Of a DNA stretch of 64,000 nt, positions 8,152 through 16,757 are shown one piece after another. The notes under the pieces are model-generated. The model searched no databases. It was given only the letters and a program-made list of their open reading frames with translations, and had not been told where the DNA came from. The translations under genes were made by a program, and so were the position numbers. The stretch's first letter is position 1, and the number at the start of each line of letters is the position of its first letter. The stretch is from contig CANOEC010000007.1 of assembly GCA_947564735.1 (NCBI GenBank), forward strand, positions 62,001 through 126,000, in the 5' to 3' direction. Origin of the DNA: an uncultured Lachnospiraceae bacterium (GTDB taxonomy: Bacteria > Bacillota > Clostridia > Lachnospirales > Lachnospiraceae).

Positions 8152-9822
8152 CTAGTTTTTCGGTATTTCTAAGACAGCCCCTCTGTTACCGCTTGTAACC
8201 ATCTGTCTGTATCTTGCCAGATAGCCGCCTGTAACCTTCGGCTCCCTTGGCTGCCACTTCTCTTTTCTTGCTGCCATCTCTTCATCTGAAACCTTGATAT
8301 CCAATCTCATGTTCGGAATATCTATACTGATGATATCACCTTCCTCCACCAGCGCAATCGGTCCGCCCACTGCCGCTTCTGGAGATACATGCCCGATGGA
8401 AGCGCCACGGGAGGCTCCCGAAAACCTTCCGTCCGTGATAAGCGCCACGCTGGAACCGAGTCCCATCCCGGCAATCGCCGAAGTGGGATTGAGCATCTCT
8501 CTCATACCCGGACCGCCTTTCGGTCCTTCGTACCGGATTACCACCACGTCTCCCTCAACAATCCTGCCGCCTTTAATTGCCTCAATTGCCTCTTCTTCAC
8601 ATTCAAACACCCTTGCCGGTCCTTCATGTACCATCATCTCTTCCACCACTGCGGAACGCTTCACGACACTGCCGTCGGGCGCCAGATTGCCTTTTAACAC
8701 GGCAAGACCGCCCGTAGCGCTGTACGGATTGTCCACGGTCCGAATCACCTCTGGATTTTTATTTACCGCATCTTTAATATTCTCTCCAATCGTAACACCC
8801 GTTACCGTCATGCAGTCCGTATGCAGCAATCCGATGTCCGCCAGTTCCTTCATGACAGCATAAACACCGCCTGCCTCATTTAAATCCTCCATATAAGTGG
8901 GACCTGCCGGCGCCAGATGACACAGATTCGGCGTCTTCTCACTAATCTCATTCGCATAGGAAATATCAAAGTCAAATCCTATCTCATGGGCAATCGCCGG
9001 AAGATGCAGCATGGAATTGGTAGAACATCCAAGCGCCATATCTACAGTCAAGGCATTCAATATTGCATCCTTGGTCATGATATCTCTTGGACGGATATTC
9101 TGTTCAAGCAGTTTCATAACCGCCATACCGGCATGTTTCGCCAGCTTAATTCTCTCGGAATAGACTGCCGGAATCGTACCGTTGCCGCGAAGTCCCATAC
9201 CAAGCACTTCTGTCAGACAATTCATGGAATTTGCCGTGTACATACCGGAACAGGAACCGCAGGTGGGACAAGTTTTCTCTTCAAACTCTTTCAGCTCTGC
9301 ATCGCTCATCATACCCGCTGCATGAGAACCGACCGCCTCAAACATAGATGATAAACTTCTCTTCTGCCCGTGCACATGTCCCGCCAGCATCGGTCCGCCC
9401 GATACAAACACAGTAGGCACATTAATGCGCGCCGCCGCCATCAGAAGTCCCGGCACATTCTTATCACAGTTGGGAACCATCACCAGTGCATCAAACTGAT
9501 GCGCAAGCGCCATGCACTCCGTAGAATCCGCTATCAAATCCCTCGTCACCAGCGAATATTTCATTCCGATATGCCCCATGGCAATACCGTCGCACACCGC
9601 AATCGCCGGAAATACCACCGGGACGCCGCCTGCTTCTGCGACGCCCATTTTCACGGCTTCCACAATTTTATCCAGATTCATATGTCCGGGTACAATCTCA
9701 TTGTAAGAGCTGACAATACCGACCATCGGTTTTCCCATCTCTTCCTCCGTAAACCCAAGCGCATTAAATAAACTCCTGTGCGGCGCCTGCTGCACGCCCG
9801 CCTTCACGTTGTCACTTCTCAT
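8152..9822 (-). CDS. ilvD: Dihydroxy-acid dehydratase
   Basis: IlvD is an iron-sulfur enzyme that dehydrates 2,3-dihydroxy acids to the 2-oxo acids of valine and isoleucine synthesis. The 556-residue protein starts [18 protein letters not shown] and shows the cluster-ligand regions PNCDKNVPG (Cys about 122) and [18 protein letters not shown] (about 190-207). The C-terminal half has the usual GRFSG(A)SRG signature. The ATG at 9822 sits 7 nt after AAGGAG; the alternative at 9828 is only 1 nt from it, and longer in-frame starts have no site. It lies in the leuB - membrane protein - ilvD - ilvB run. Confidence 0.95.
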   Translation of the reverse strand: MRSDNVKAGVQQAPHRSLFNALGFTEEEMGKPMVGIVSSYNEIVPGHMNLDKIVEAVKMGVAEAGGVPVVFPAIAVCDGIAMGHIGMKYSLVTRDLIADSTECMALAHQFDALVMVPNCDKNVPGLLMAAARINVPTVFVSGGPMLAGHVHGQKRSLSSMFEAVGSHAAGMMSDAELKEFEEKTCPTCGSCSGMYTANSMNCLTEVLGMGLRGNGTIPAVYSERIKLAKHAGMAVMKLLEQNIRPRDIMTKDAILNALTVDMALGCSTNSMLHLPAIAHEIGFDFDISYANEISEKTPNLCHLAPAGPTYMEDLNEAGGVYAVMKELADIGLLHTDCMTVTGVTIGENIKDAVNKNPEVIRTVDNPYSATGGLAVLKGNLAPDGSVVKRSAVVEEMMVHEGPARVFECEEEAIEAIKGGRIVEGDVVVIRYEGPKGGPGMREMLNPTSAIAGMGLGSSVALITDGRFSGASRGASIGHVSPEAAVGGPIALVEEGDIISIDIPNMRLDIKVSDEEMAARKEKWQPREPKVTGGYLARYRQMVTSGNRGAVLEIPKN

Positions 9823-9895
9823 AGTCATTCTCCTTATCTGCCTTTCTTCCATTTTGGGAAACATTCTCACAGTGTTTTAAAATAACACCAAATAT

Positions 9896-11545
9896 TCATT
9901 TCGCATATACAATAAATCTATCATTCTCATAGACCGCTTCCATATCCTGCGCCACTCCCGACGCTTCAAACTGCTCCGGTGTCAGATATAATTTCCAATC
10001 ATCCCCGCTAAAGTCCGTGATATCCGTCTTGTAACGAAGCAGTAAAAATTTATCCGCCAGAACCACATCTGCCTCCTTTGGCACTCTTGTAATCTGCTCT
10101 TCGCCGATATCATATAAAAATAACAATAGATATTCCTGATCGCAGTCTGTCACGGCAATCTTGTCCGTCTCCGTCACATCCACATGACTGTAGGCATCTT
10201 CAATTGCCGCCTCCCTGTCGCTATATTGTGCGTGATAGGACGGCGTAAGCAACAAAGCAATACAAAGCATACCAGCAAGCACTGTCCCTGTCCATCCTAT
10301 ACTTATCCCTAATCCTATCCCGATACGCTCATGCTTCTTCCCCAAACACCTTACCAGCATCCGCCCTGTCATCTGCCACAGCCACGCAAGCGCAAACGCA
10401 ATCGTAATACCTGCAAAGGAAAAGACCCGGTAGTATGGCAGGGAACACTGAATCACAAGCATCAAGGGTATGCATAGGATACCAATCGCCAGATAAATTT
10501 CCATGAACCGGTCGTACGTGGTATGTTGCTGCATCTGCTCTACGTCAGACGTCTCTTTCTTTGATTTTGCCACAATTCTCTGCACCGCAAAAAAGAGTGC
10601 GGCAAACACACAAATCAGCATAAGCGCAGCCAGTACGGTCGCACCGCCGATGTAATACTCATTCAACAGCCCCAGCAGCCAGTCCGCAAACCGTGCCCGG
10701 AATCCTGCTCTGTCAACACTCTGGATATACGGCGTCGCAAGCATATAATCGATTCCGGTCTTTAATGCCTGAAACGGCGCATGGAATATGATGGACACAT
10801 GTCCCGTGCCATAAAAAGCACTTCCCTCCGTCTTCATCAGAAGATTTGAGCCAATCGCCAGCCATACAATACCATACAGCCCTGCCGTACAGACCGCACT
10901 GGCTGCTGATGTCAGAACCAATCGTACAAGCGTCCGATACCTTTTGCAAAACAGCAGCACGGCTCCGCCAGTCAGACAAACTGGAATAACCATATATACA
11001 CTGCTCGGTATCGCATAAAGCGCAATCACAAGGCAGATACCGAAAATCACGTAATCCCTCAGCTTCGCCTCATCCTCCGCCGTAATATGCAGCAACATAC
11101 AGAGAGCCAAAAGATAACAGAATGTCACAAGCGCATACCCCCTGCCCTGTACGGCTAACTGGTTGGTAAGCTTCATACCGGCATATAGAAATACCGGAAC
11201 AAGCGACATGCCACGGTCAAAACACCGCCTGCCGATTCGATACAGTAAAACAAATCCTCCGATACTGCACAGATAGGAAATCCCCCTCAGCGCAATCGTG
11301 GAACTGCCGGACACGTTAAGGCACGCCGACAGCACCGAATAACCGATATGATTATTCGGAACAGGCCAGTGAATTGCCGCATATAACGGACCTCTGCTGA
11401 TAAAATAATAGTAGGTATACAATTCGTCATACCACGGGGTCAGCGCGAACATGCGCCACCCGTAATACACTGCCATACCGATGAGAAACAAGAAAAAAAC
11501 AACCGTCTCTATCTCTCGTCCCCACCGCTCATTCTTCTGCTCCAT
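9896..11545 (-). CDS. Polytopic membrane protein, GT-C (ArnT/PMT-like) glycosyltransferase fold
   Basis: A 549-residue membrane protein with about ten to twelve hydrophobic segments spread over residues 13-450 and a soluble C-terminal tail of about 90 residues. After the first segment comes an external loop with TPWYDELYTYYYF. An acidic pair in the first loop is the usual catalytic feature of GT-C lipid-linked sugar transferases such as family 39, so a wall or lipid glycosyltransferase is likely; the substrate cannot be told. The ATG at 11545 has a weak AGG 8 nt upstream. It is sandwiched between leuB (24 bp upstream) and ilvD (73 bp downstream), an odd place for a wall gene. Confidence 0.65.
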   Translation of the reverse strand: MEQKNERWGREIETVVFFLFLIGMAVYYGWRMFALTPWYDELYTYYYFISRGPLYAAIHWPVPNNHIGYSVLSACLNVSGSSTIALRGISYLCSIGGFVLLYRIGRRCFDRGMSLVPVFLYAGMKLTNQLAVQGRGYALVTFCYLLALCMLLHITAEDEAKLRDYVIFGICLVIALYAIPSSVYMVIPVCLTGGAVLLFCKRYRTLVRLVLTSAASAVCTAGLYGIVWLAIGSNLLMKTEGSAFYGTGHVSIIFHAPFQALKTGIDYMLATPYIQSVDRAGFRARFADWLLGLLNEYYIGGATVLAALMLICVFAALFFAVQRIVAKSKKETSDVEQMQQHTTYDRFMEIYLAIGILCIPLMLVIQCSLPYYRVFSFAGITIAFALAWLWQMTGRMLVRCLGKKHERIGIGLGISIGWTGTVLAGMLCIALLLTPSYHAQYSDREAAIEDAYSHVDVTETDKIAVTDCDQEYLLLFLYDIGEEQITRVPKEADVVLADKFLLLRYKTDITDFSGDDWKLYLTPEQFEASGVAQDMEAVYENDRFIVYAK

Positions 11546-11569
11546 ACCAATACCTGCTACATTTCCATC

Positions 11570-12655
11570 TTATTTGATTCGCTCCGCCAGCAAATCTCCC
11601 ATCTTCTTACATCCAACCTGCGTGCATCCCTCCGACATAATATCCACGGTACGGTATCCGTCCCTCAAAACCTGTCTGACCGCATTCTCTATAGCGTCCG
11701 CCTCACGGTCCAAATCAAAACTGTAGCGAAGCATCATTGCTGCCGAAAGAATCGTCGCGATCGGATTGGCAATATCTTTCCCCGCAATATCCGGCGCAGA
11801 CCCGTGACTCGGCTCATAAAGTCCGAATTTCGTATCGTTTAACGAAGCGGATGCCAGCATTCCGATGGACCCGGTCACCATGCTTGCCTCGTCGGACAAA
11901 ATATCCCCGAACATATTTTCCGTCAGAATCACATCGAACTGTGCCGGATCCTTCACCAGCTGCATGGCGCAGTTATCTACAAGCATATGCTCCAATGTCA
12001 CTTCCGGATAATCCTTCGCGACTTCATTGACGACACTACGCCATAATCTGGAGGATGCAAGCACATTCGCCTTATCCACGCTGGTCACTTTCTTTTTCCT
12101 TTTCATGGCAATATCAAATCCCTTAACAGCGATTCTTCTGATTTCATGTTCATCATATACTAACGTATCCACTGCACTTCTTACGCCGTTCTCCTCAAGT
12201 ATTTTCTTTTCACCAAAATAGAGTCCGCCCGTCAGCTCTCGCATAATTAACATGTCAAACCCTGCCGCAGATATTTCTTCCTTTAGAGGACATGCGCCTA
12301 TCAATTCATCATAGAGAACCGCTGGTCTTAAATTAGCAAACAGATTCAATTCCTTTCTGATTGCAAGAAGCCCTGCTTCCGGTCTTAAGTTCGGCGCAAG
12401 CTTATACCACGGAGAAGTTGTGGTATCTCCCCCGATGGAACCCATCAGCACTGCATCTGCGCTCTTTGCCGTGGCAATGGCTTCCTCTGTCAACGGAACA
12501 CCATGTACGTCTATGGACGCGCCGCCCATAAGAATATCTTCATAGCACATGTTATGTCCGTAACGCTCTGCAACCACATCAAGTATTTTTTTTGCCTCAG
12601 CAACAATTTCCGGTCCTATTCCGTCACCCGGAATACATGTTATCTTTAAATCCAT
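11570..12655 (-). CDS. leuB: 3-isopropylmalate dehydrogenase
   Basis: LeuB oxidises and decarboxylates 3-isopropylmalate to 2-oxoisocaproate in leucine synthesis. The 361-residue protein has the family start [14 protein letters not shown], the substrate arginines in ANLRPA and [10 protein letters not shown], the Lys of SVDKANVL, the metal-binding aspartates of the DNCAMQL and GDILSDEAS region, and the NAD-site [13 protein letters not shown]. The ATG at 12655 sits 10 nt after AGGAG; an upstream in-frame GTG at 12664 is only 1 nt from that site. It heads the run with a strong promoter. leuA, leuC and leuD are not in the window. Confidence 0.93.
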   Translation of the reverse strand: MDLKITCIPGDGIGPEIVAEAKKILDVVAERYGHNMCYEDILMGGASIDVHGVPLTEEAIATAKSADAVLMGSIGGDTTTSPWYKLAPNLRPEAGLLAIRKELNLFANLRPAVLYDELIGACPLKEEISAAGFDMLIMRELTGGLYFGEKKILEENGVRSAVDTLVYDEHEIRRIAVKGFDIAMKRKKKVTSVDKANVLASSRLWRSVVNEVAKDYPEVTLEHMLVDNCAMQLVKDPAQFDVILTENMFGDILSDEASMVTGSIGMLASASLNDTKFGLYEPSHGSAPDIAGKDIANPIATILSAAMMLRYSFDLDREADAIENAVRQVLRDGYRTVDIMSEGCTQVGCKKMGDLLAERIK

Positions 12656-12700
12656 CTCATCCACACTCCTATGTCATTTGTCGCAAAATATCACTTATAT

Positions 12701-12729
12701 ATCATAGTCTATTATCATCTAAATTTCAA
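12701..12729 (-). promoter_or_regulatory. Promoter of leuB-ilvD-ilvB
   Basis: Minus strand: TTGAAA (12724-12729), 17-nt spacer, TATGAT (12701-12706). The leader to the leuB ATG is only about 40 nt, so there is no room for a T-box or a leucine attenuator here. Confidence 0.75.
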
Positions 12730-12796
12730 GAAAAGTTTGTTTTTTAACGGATAAGTGCCAGAAATACTCAAAAAAATGTGTGCCATGAGCGTGCAT

Positions 12797-12828
12797 AAAA
12801 AAAGCGAACCGTTACCGATTCGCTTTTT
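12797..12828 (-). terminator. Terminator of the lipoprotein gene
   Basis: Stem AAAGCGAA (12801-12808) with TTCGCTTT (12819-12826), followed on the minus strand by a run of seven T. It lies 37 bp past the stop of the lipoprotein gene and isolates it from leuB. Confidence 0.8.
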
Positions 12829-12864
12829 CCTACTACCGATTCTAAATTTTTCACCGGACGACTT

Positions 12865-13422
12865 CTAATTCGCAGTGAAAGACTTTTCTGCCAATACGTT
12901 GTCATCAGGATCCGTATAGCGCATGATTACTGTACAAGCGCCTTCTTCCCCAACAACCTCATCAAACTGTTTTACCTGCTCCTTAAATGTATCAGCCTGT
13001 GTCTCAAGTGCTGCATCAAGCGCTTCTCCAAGACCGTCCACAATCATTGTGCTGTCTTCAATCTTAATGATGACTGTGAACTCATTACCTTTTACCTCAA
13101 GGTCTGCAGACATGCCGTCCTCTGCAAGAGAATCAAACATGCTGTCCAAAGCTGCCTGCACGGTAGGATCCTTGTAGTAATCTTCCAATGTGCTGTATTC
13201 GCCTGTAGATGCAGACTCAACTTCCGCCTCTGCCTCTTCAACTTCTGCCTCTGCTTCCGCTACATCCGCTTCTGCCTCAGGTTCAGCTTCCGCTTCAGGC
13301 TCCGTAGCTTCTACTTCAGCAGAATCTGCTGTCTTGGCATCGCTGCCGCCACATGCGGTCATGGACAATGTGAGTGCTGTAATTGCTGCACATGCAACAA
13401 ACTTTAATGTTCTTCTCTTCAT
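12865..13422 (-). CDS. Small Glu/Ala-rich lipoprotein, DUF4854-like
   Basis: A 185-residue exported lipoprotein. The signal peptide ends in the lipobox LSMTAC (Cys about 23), so the mature protein is lipid-anchored outside the membrane. Residues about 35-72 are a low-complexity Glu/Ala spacer made of repeats such as EAEAEPEAEA and EAEAEVEEAEAEVE. The C-terminal globular part, from STLEDYYKDPTVQAALD on, resembles DUF4854 of Gram-positive lipoproteins; its function is unknown. AGGAGG precedes the ATG. It is a single-gene unit with its own promoter (13478-13506) and terminator. The acidic spacer could vary in length between strains. Confidence 0.7.
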   Translation of the reverse strand: MKRRTLKFVACAAITALTLSMTACGGSDAKTADSAEVEATEPEAEAEPEAEADVAEAEAEVEEAEAEVESASTGEYSTLEDYYKDPTVQAALDSMFDSLAEDGMSADLEVKGNEFTVIIKIEDSTMIVDGLGEALDAALETQADTFKEQVKQFDEVVGEEGACTVIMRYTDPDDNVLAEKSFTAN

Positions 13423-13477
13423 AATAACTTTTCCTCCTTATACCCCTTGTTGAGAATTCTTTTTCACACAATCGTGA

Positions 13478-13506
13478 AGTTTACACGAGTGATGCCCTCT
13501 TGTCAA
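13478..13506 (-). promoter_or_regulatory. Promoter of the lipoprotein gene
   Basis: Minus strand: consensus TTGACA (13501-13506), 17-nt spacer, TAAACT (13478-13483), about 56 nt before the start codon. Confidence 0.7.
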
Positions 13507-13608
13507 TATCAGAAAACAGATTTTGTATACATGTACAAAAAAATCAAAAAAATATAATCATTTCTATCCTTTATCACAAGACAAATTACCTGTAATTTCC
13601 TATTGCGT

Positions 13609-13633
13609 AAAAAACCGGGCATACAGCCCGGTT
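13609..13633 (-). terminator. Terminator after yajC
   Basis: Stem AACCGGGC with GCCCGGTT around a 5-nt loop, then TTTT on the minus strand, 34 bp past the yajC stop. The U-run is followed by ACGCAATAGGAAAT, similar to the sequence after the serA and rpmF terminators. Confidence 0.85.
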
Positions 13634-13666
13634 CTCTTCATCCAAAACACAAAAGCATTATTTATT

Positions 13667-13984
13667 TTATTCTGCGTCCGGCTTCTCCACACGGGCAATT
13701 GCCGTCTTCTGCATCGGAATACGGCAGTTCTTATTGCTGCCAAATTCCACGATAATCGTATCATCTGTTATATCAATGACAATACCATAAAAACCGCTTG
13801 TCGTCATCACAACATCACCAACGCTCATATCCGCCAGCATCGCCGCCGTCTTCTTCTGTTCCTTCTTCTGGGGACGGATTATAATAAAGTACATAAACAC
13901 CACCATTACGATAAGCATAATGATATACGAAGTGCCTAAACCGCCTACTGCCACTGCTTCATCTGCCGATAATAAAATTCCCAT
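13667..13984 (-). CDS. yajC: Sec translocase accessory subunit YajC
   Basis: YajC is a small membrane protein that associates with SecDF and the Sec channel. The 105-residue protein has one membrane segment (about 17-38, TSYIIMLIVMVVFMYFIII) followed at once by the family motif RPQKKEQKK and a cytosolic beta-rich domain (MSVGDVVMTTSGFYGIV). GGAGG precedes the ATG. It lies after tgt, as in many bacteria, but a 157-bp gap with its own promoter-like sequence separates them. secD and secF do not follow; the lipoprotein unit does. Confidence 0.92.
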   Translation of the reverse strand: MGILLSADEAVAVGGLGTSYIIMLIVMVVFMYFIIIRPQKKEQKKTAAMLADMSVGDVVMTTSGFYGIVIDITDDTIIVEFGSNKNCRIPMQKTAIARVEKPDAE

Positions 13985-14063
13985 ATTTTCTCCTCCATAT
14001 ATTTACAGCCATACGCATTCTCCCTTAATCCTGCAGCTCGCGTATCTGTACAGTCTACAGGAT

Positions 14064-14092
14064 ATCATACATAAAATCATTAAAAAAAACAA
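14064..14092 (-). promoter_or_regulatory. Possible promoter of yajC
   Basis: Minus strand: TTGTTT (14087-14092), 17-nt spacer, TATGAT (14064-14069), about 80 nt before yajC in an AT-rich gap. The -35 box is only a partial match. Confidence 0.45.
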
Positions 14093-14141
14093 GCCTTTTC
14101 TACTTTTTATAATATTTACTTTTTAATATATATAAACTTTG

Positions 14142-15269
14142 TTAATCATTCTGCATGTTATTTAATTTTGTTTTCTTGTATGCTGCAAATTCTCCCCTGT
14201 CGAGCGCCTCTCTGATTTCCTTCATCATTGTATTATAAAAATAAAGATTATGCAGGACACATAAACGCATCCCCAGCATCTCTTTTGCTTTGAGAAGATG
14301 TCGGATATATGCCCTCGAATACCTTCTGCATGCCGGACAGCCGCAGCCCTCCTCAATTGGTCTATCATCCAGCTCATATTTGGCATTAAAAAGATTTATT
14401 TTGCCATGATTCGTATACAAATGTCCATGCCTTCCGTTTCTGGTCGGATAAACACAGTCAAAAAAGTCTACGCCCCGTTCCACAGCCTCCAGTATGTTCG
14501 CCGGGGTCCCGACTCCCATCAGATACGTCGGTTTATCCTGCGGAAGATAGGGTACTGTCTCTTCTATGACATGATACATCTGCTCATGACTCTCTCCCAC
14601 CGCAAGTCCGCCGAGGGCATAGCCGTCACATGCAAGTTCTGAAATCCTCTTTGCATGTTCGATTCTGATATCATCGTAAACTGCACCCTGATTGATGCCA
14701 AACAAAAGCTGCTTTTTATTGAGGGTATCCTCTAGTCCATTTAAACGGTCCATTTCTTTTTTACACCGCTCCAGCCATCTGAAGGTCCGTGCAACAGACG
14801 CTTCCACATACCGTCTGTCCGCAGTGCTTGACGGACATTCATCAAAAGCCATCGCAATGGTTGAGGCGAGATTGGACTGAATCTGCATACTCTCCTCCGG
14901 TCCCATAAAAATCTTTCTGCCGTCTATATGAGAATGAAAATAAACGCCTTCTTCCTTAATCTTACGAAGTCCAGCCAGAGAAAAAACCTGAAACCCGCCC
15001 GAATCCGTTAATATCGGTCTGTCCCACGACATAAACTTGTGCAAACCGCCCAATTCCTTGATAATCCGGTCACCGGGACGGACATGCAGATGATAGGTAT
15101 TCGATAACTCTACCTGCGTCCCGATTTCTTCCAAATCCTGCGTTGACACTGCGCCTTTGATTGCAGCAGCCGTGCCAACATTCATAAATACAGGCGTCTG
15201 AATCATTCCATGCACTGTCTTAAGCTGCGCCCGTTTTGCCCTGCCCTCTGTCTTTAATATCTTATACAT
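14142..15269 (-). CDS. tgt: tRNA-guanine transglycosylase (queuine synthesis)
   Basis: Tgt swaps guanine 34 of GUN-anticodon tRNAs for the queuosine precursor preQ1. The 375-residue protein carries the nucleophile and substrate motifs (DSGGFQVFSLAGLRKI and FDCVYPTRNGRHG) and the zinc site CGCPACRRYSRAYIRHLL with a later His (LHNLYFYN). Its length is normal. The start at 15269 (MYKILKTEGRAKRA) follows AGGTAAAGAG. It is 30 bp behind the VanY-like gene, so the two are probably cotranscribed. queA, which often precedes tgt, is not here. Confidence 0.95.
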   Translation of the reverse strand: MYKILKTEGRAKRAQLKTVHGMIQTPVFMNVGTAAAIKGAVSTQDLEEIGTQVELSNTYHLHVRPGDRIIKELGGLHKFMSWDRPILTDSGGFQVFSLAGLRKIKEEGVYFHSHIDGRKIFMGPEESMQIQSNLASTIAMAFDECPSSTADRRYVEASVARTFRWLERCKKEMDRLNGLEDTLNKKQLLFGINQGAVYDDIRIEHAKRISELACDGYALGGLAVGESHEQMYHVIEETVPYLPQDKPTYLMGVGTPANILEAVERGVDFFDCVYPTRNGRHGHLYTNHGKINLFNAKYELDDRPIEEGCGCPACRRYSRAYIRHLLKAKEMLGMRLCVLHNLYFYNTMMKEIREALDRGEFAAYKKTKLNNMQND

Positions 15270-15299
15270 ACTCTTTACCTGTCATATTACTCCTCATGG

Positions 15300-16352
15300 C
15301 TACAGATACTTGTCCCAAAATTCTTCCAGACAAATTTCTTCCTCATACATAATCTTGGCCGCCTCCCTGCCTACATAGCGAAAATGCCACGGTTCATACT
15401 CGATACTTGTAATATATTCCTTTCCTGCCGGATAGCGTAAGATAAATCCATATTCATGACTATGTTCTGCAAGCCACATGCCCTCTTGCGTATCCGCAAA
15501 TTCCTGAATAAGCGGTTGAAATGTATCGCTGGTAATATCCAGTGCAAGCCCAATCTCATGCTCACTGCAACCCGGAACGGTAATTACCTGCGACGCTTTC
15601 TTATAGGCATCCATATAGGACATCCCTTGTCCCATATAAAGTTTTATCCTCTTATTAAAATTATGCTCCTGCCTGTCGGATGTTCTATAAGGCGATTGAA
15701 TCGCAATATTCAGCCCGTCCTTTTTAGCCGCCTGCATCATAAGAAGCAGGTCTTCAATAATCCTCTCGTCACATTGCAGATTATCTTTAATCCTGCCAAG
15801 TTTAAACTCATAGTCTTCTGAAATAGGATGCTGCTTATTGATTAAAACAAGCCTCCAATCCGTAGACGAAAACGCATAATTCTCCGTCTCCTGTCCTTCC
15901 CCTTCCAAACTATTATCTGTTCGATATTCTTCACCGTTCTCCAAAATATCATCGAGCGTATACACATCCCCTGACATATCATTCTCCGGATTATATTCAA
16001 GATCTGCCCCATCAACTTCTTCCAGTACTATCTCTTCCTCCGTATATGCCTCCGTCTCAACCGCCAGCGAAATATCCGAATCTTCCACAATCGCACTGTA
16101 GGTCTCCTGTGCCCTGATAAATCCTGTCCGTTCGGCAAATACGGCAAACGAAAAGCTGCAGCTTGCCATAAAAAATATCATCACAAATACTACACTCGCA
16201 TAACGCTTCGTATTTGTCGCAAAATGCCGTATAAGGTGATAGACTCCAAGAGCCACAGTAAGCGCCGCAAGGCACGGATAATGCAATAATTTATTCTTTT
16301 TTGCCAATTTGATAAATTTGGATATTATTTTCTCCCGAAATGTTTTTTTCAT
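15300..16352 (-). CDS. VanY-like D-alanyl-D-alanine carboxypeptidase (M15B), membrane anchored
   Basis: A 350-residue zinc peptidase predicted to trim the terminal D-Ala of wall peptides. A membrane segment lies at about residues 51-75 (VVFVMIFFMASCSFSFAVF), preceded by a basic cytosolic stretch, so the catalytic part faces outside. Residues about 80-160 are an acidic linker. The M15B domain shows SPYRTSDRQ, the zinc motif SEHEIGLALD and the closing EPWHFRYVG, with all expected ligands present. The ATG at 16352 follows TGAGG; a TTG at 16364 overlaps that site. It is first in a vanY-tgt run. Resistance to glycopeptides should not be inferred, because no vanH, vanA or vanX is present. Confidence 0.85.
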   Translation of the reverse strand: MKKTFREKIISKFIKLAKKNKLLHYPCLAALTVALGVYHLIRHFATNTKRYASVVFVMIFFMASCSFSFAVFAERTGFIRAQETYSAIVEDSDISLAVETEAYTEEEIVLEEVDGADLEYNPENDMSGDVYTLDDILENGEEYRTDNSLEGEGQETENYAFSSTDWRLVLINKQHPISEDYEFKLGRIKDNLQCDERIIEDLLLMMQAAKKDGLNIAIQSPYRTSDRQEHNFNKRIKLYMGQGMSYMDAYKKASQVITVPGCSEHEIGLALDITSDTFQPLIQEFADTQEGMWLAEHSHEYGFILRYPAGKEYITSIEYEPWHFRYVGREAAKIMYEEEICLEEFWDKYL

Positions 16353-16597
16353 TGAAATCCTCAAGTCTTAATATGTAAATCTTGTAAAAATACCGCTAAT
16401 CATTACTTTTTATAATAACATATAAAATTTTTTTGTACAGCTTTTTTTTATGTTAATCATTATATTTTTTTGTACTCACTTTATCATTTACATTTATGTG
16501 CATTTCAAAACTTATAGAAATCTTTCTTTTCCATCTATCCCACGACAGACTCTTACGGTAATTATTTATTTCTTGGAATCAATGTGATATACTCCTC

Positions 16598-16620
16598 TTA
16601 GACATCTTACCGATGTCTAA
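16598..16620 (+). promoter_or_regulatory. Perfect stem-loop at the start of the aroC leader
   Basis: TTAGACATC, five-nt loop, GATGTCTAA: nine perfect pairs. It begins 5 nt after the extended -10 TGATATACT, so a transcript from that promoter would carry this hairpin at or near its 5' end. Role unknown; mRNA protection or an operator are options. Confidence 0.5.
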
Positions 16621-16661
16621 ATATTAAATTAAGATTATACATATCGTACGTTATTTGCGTG

Positions 16662-16679
16662 TTGCAGGATTTCCTGCAA
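16662..16679. promoter_or_regulatory. 18-bp palindrome upstream of aroC
   Basis: TTGCAGGA, two-nt centre, TCCTGCAA, with perfect symmetry. It lies 15 bp upstream of the possible -35 TTGCAT. This is a candidate operator or second leader hairpin; no known regulator motif is recognised. Confidence 0.45.
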
Positions 16680-16757
16680 ACATTATTCAGTAACTTGCAT
16701 GTGTATTTTCTAATTGTGTATACATTTTATTAAAATCAATTTGAAAGGAAGACAACT

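Larger units (their letters stand above)
16353..16757. other. 405-bp divergent intergenic region between the VanY-like gene and aroC
   Basis: AT-rich spacer holding the control regions of two divergent units. No reading frame is convincing. On the plus strand it contains an extended -10 (TGATATACT, 16585-16593), two perfect dyads (16598-16620 and 16662-16679) and a second possible promoter (TTGCAT 16695-16700, 18-nt spacer, TATACA 16719-16724). For the minus strand only a poor candidate for the VanY-like gene is seen (TGTACA, 16-nt spacer, TATTAT, near 16410-16440). Confidence 0.5.

Noticed and set aside
8294-8863. Plus-strand reading frame of 189 codons opposite ilvD
   Set aside because: Antisense shadow of a conserved enzyme gene without initiation signal.
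15300-16352. Vancomycin resistance from the VanY-like gene
   Set aside because: No vanHAX or VanRS pair is adjacent; M15B carboxypeptidases are common housekeeping wall enzymes in Clostridia.
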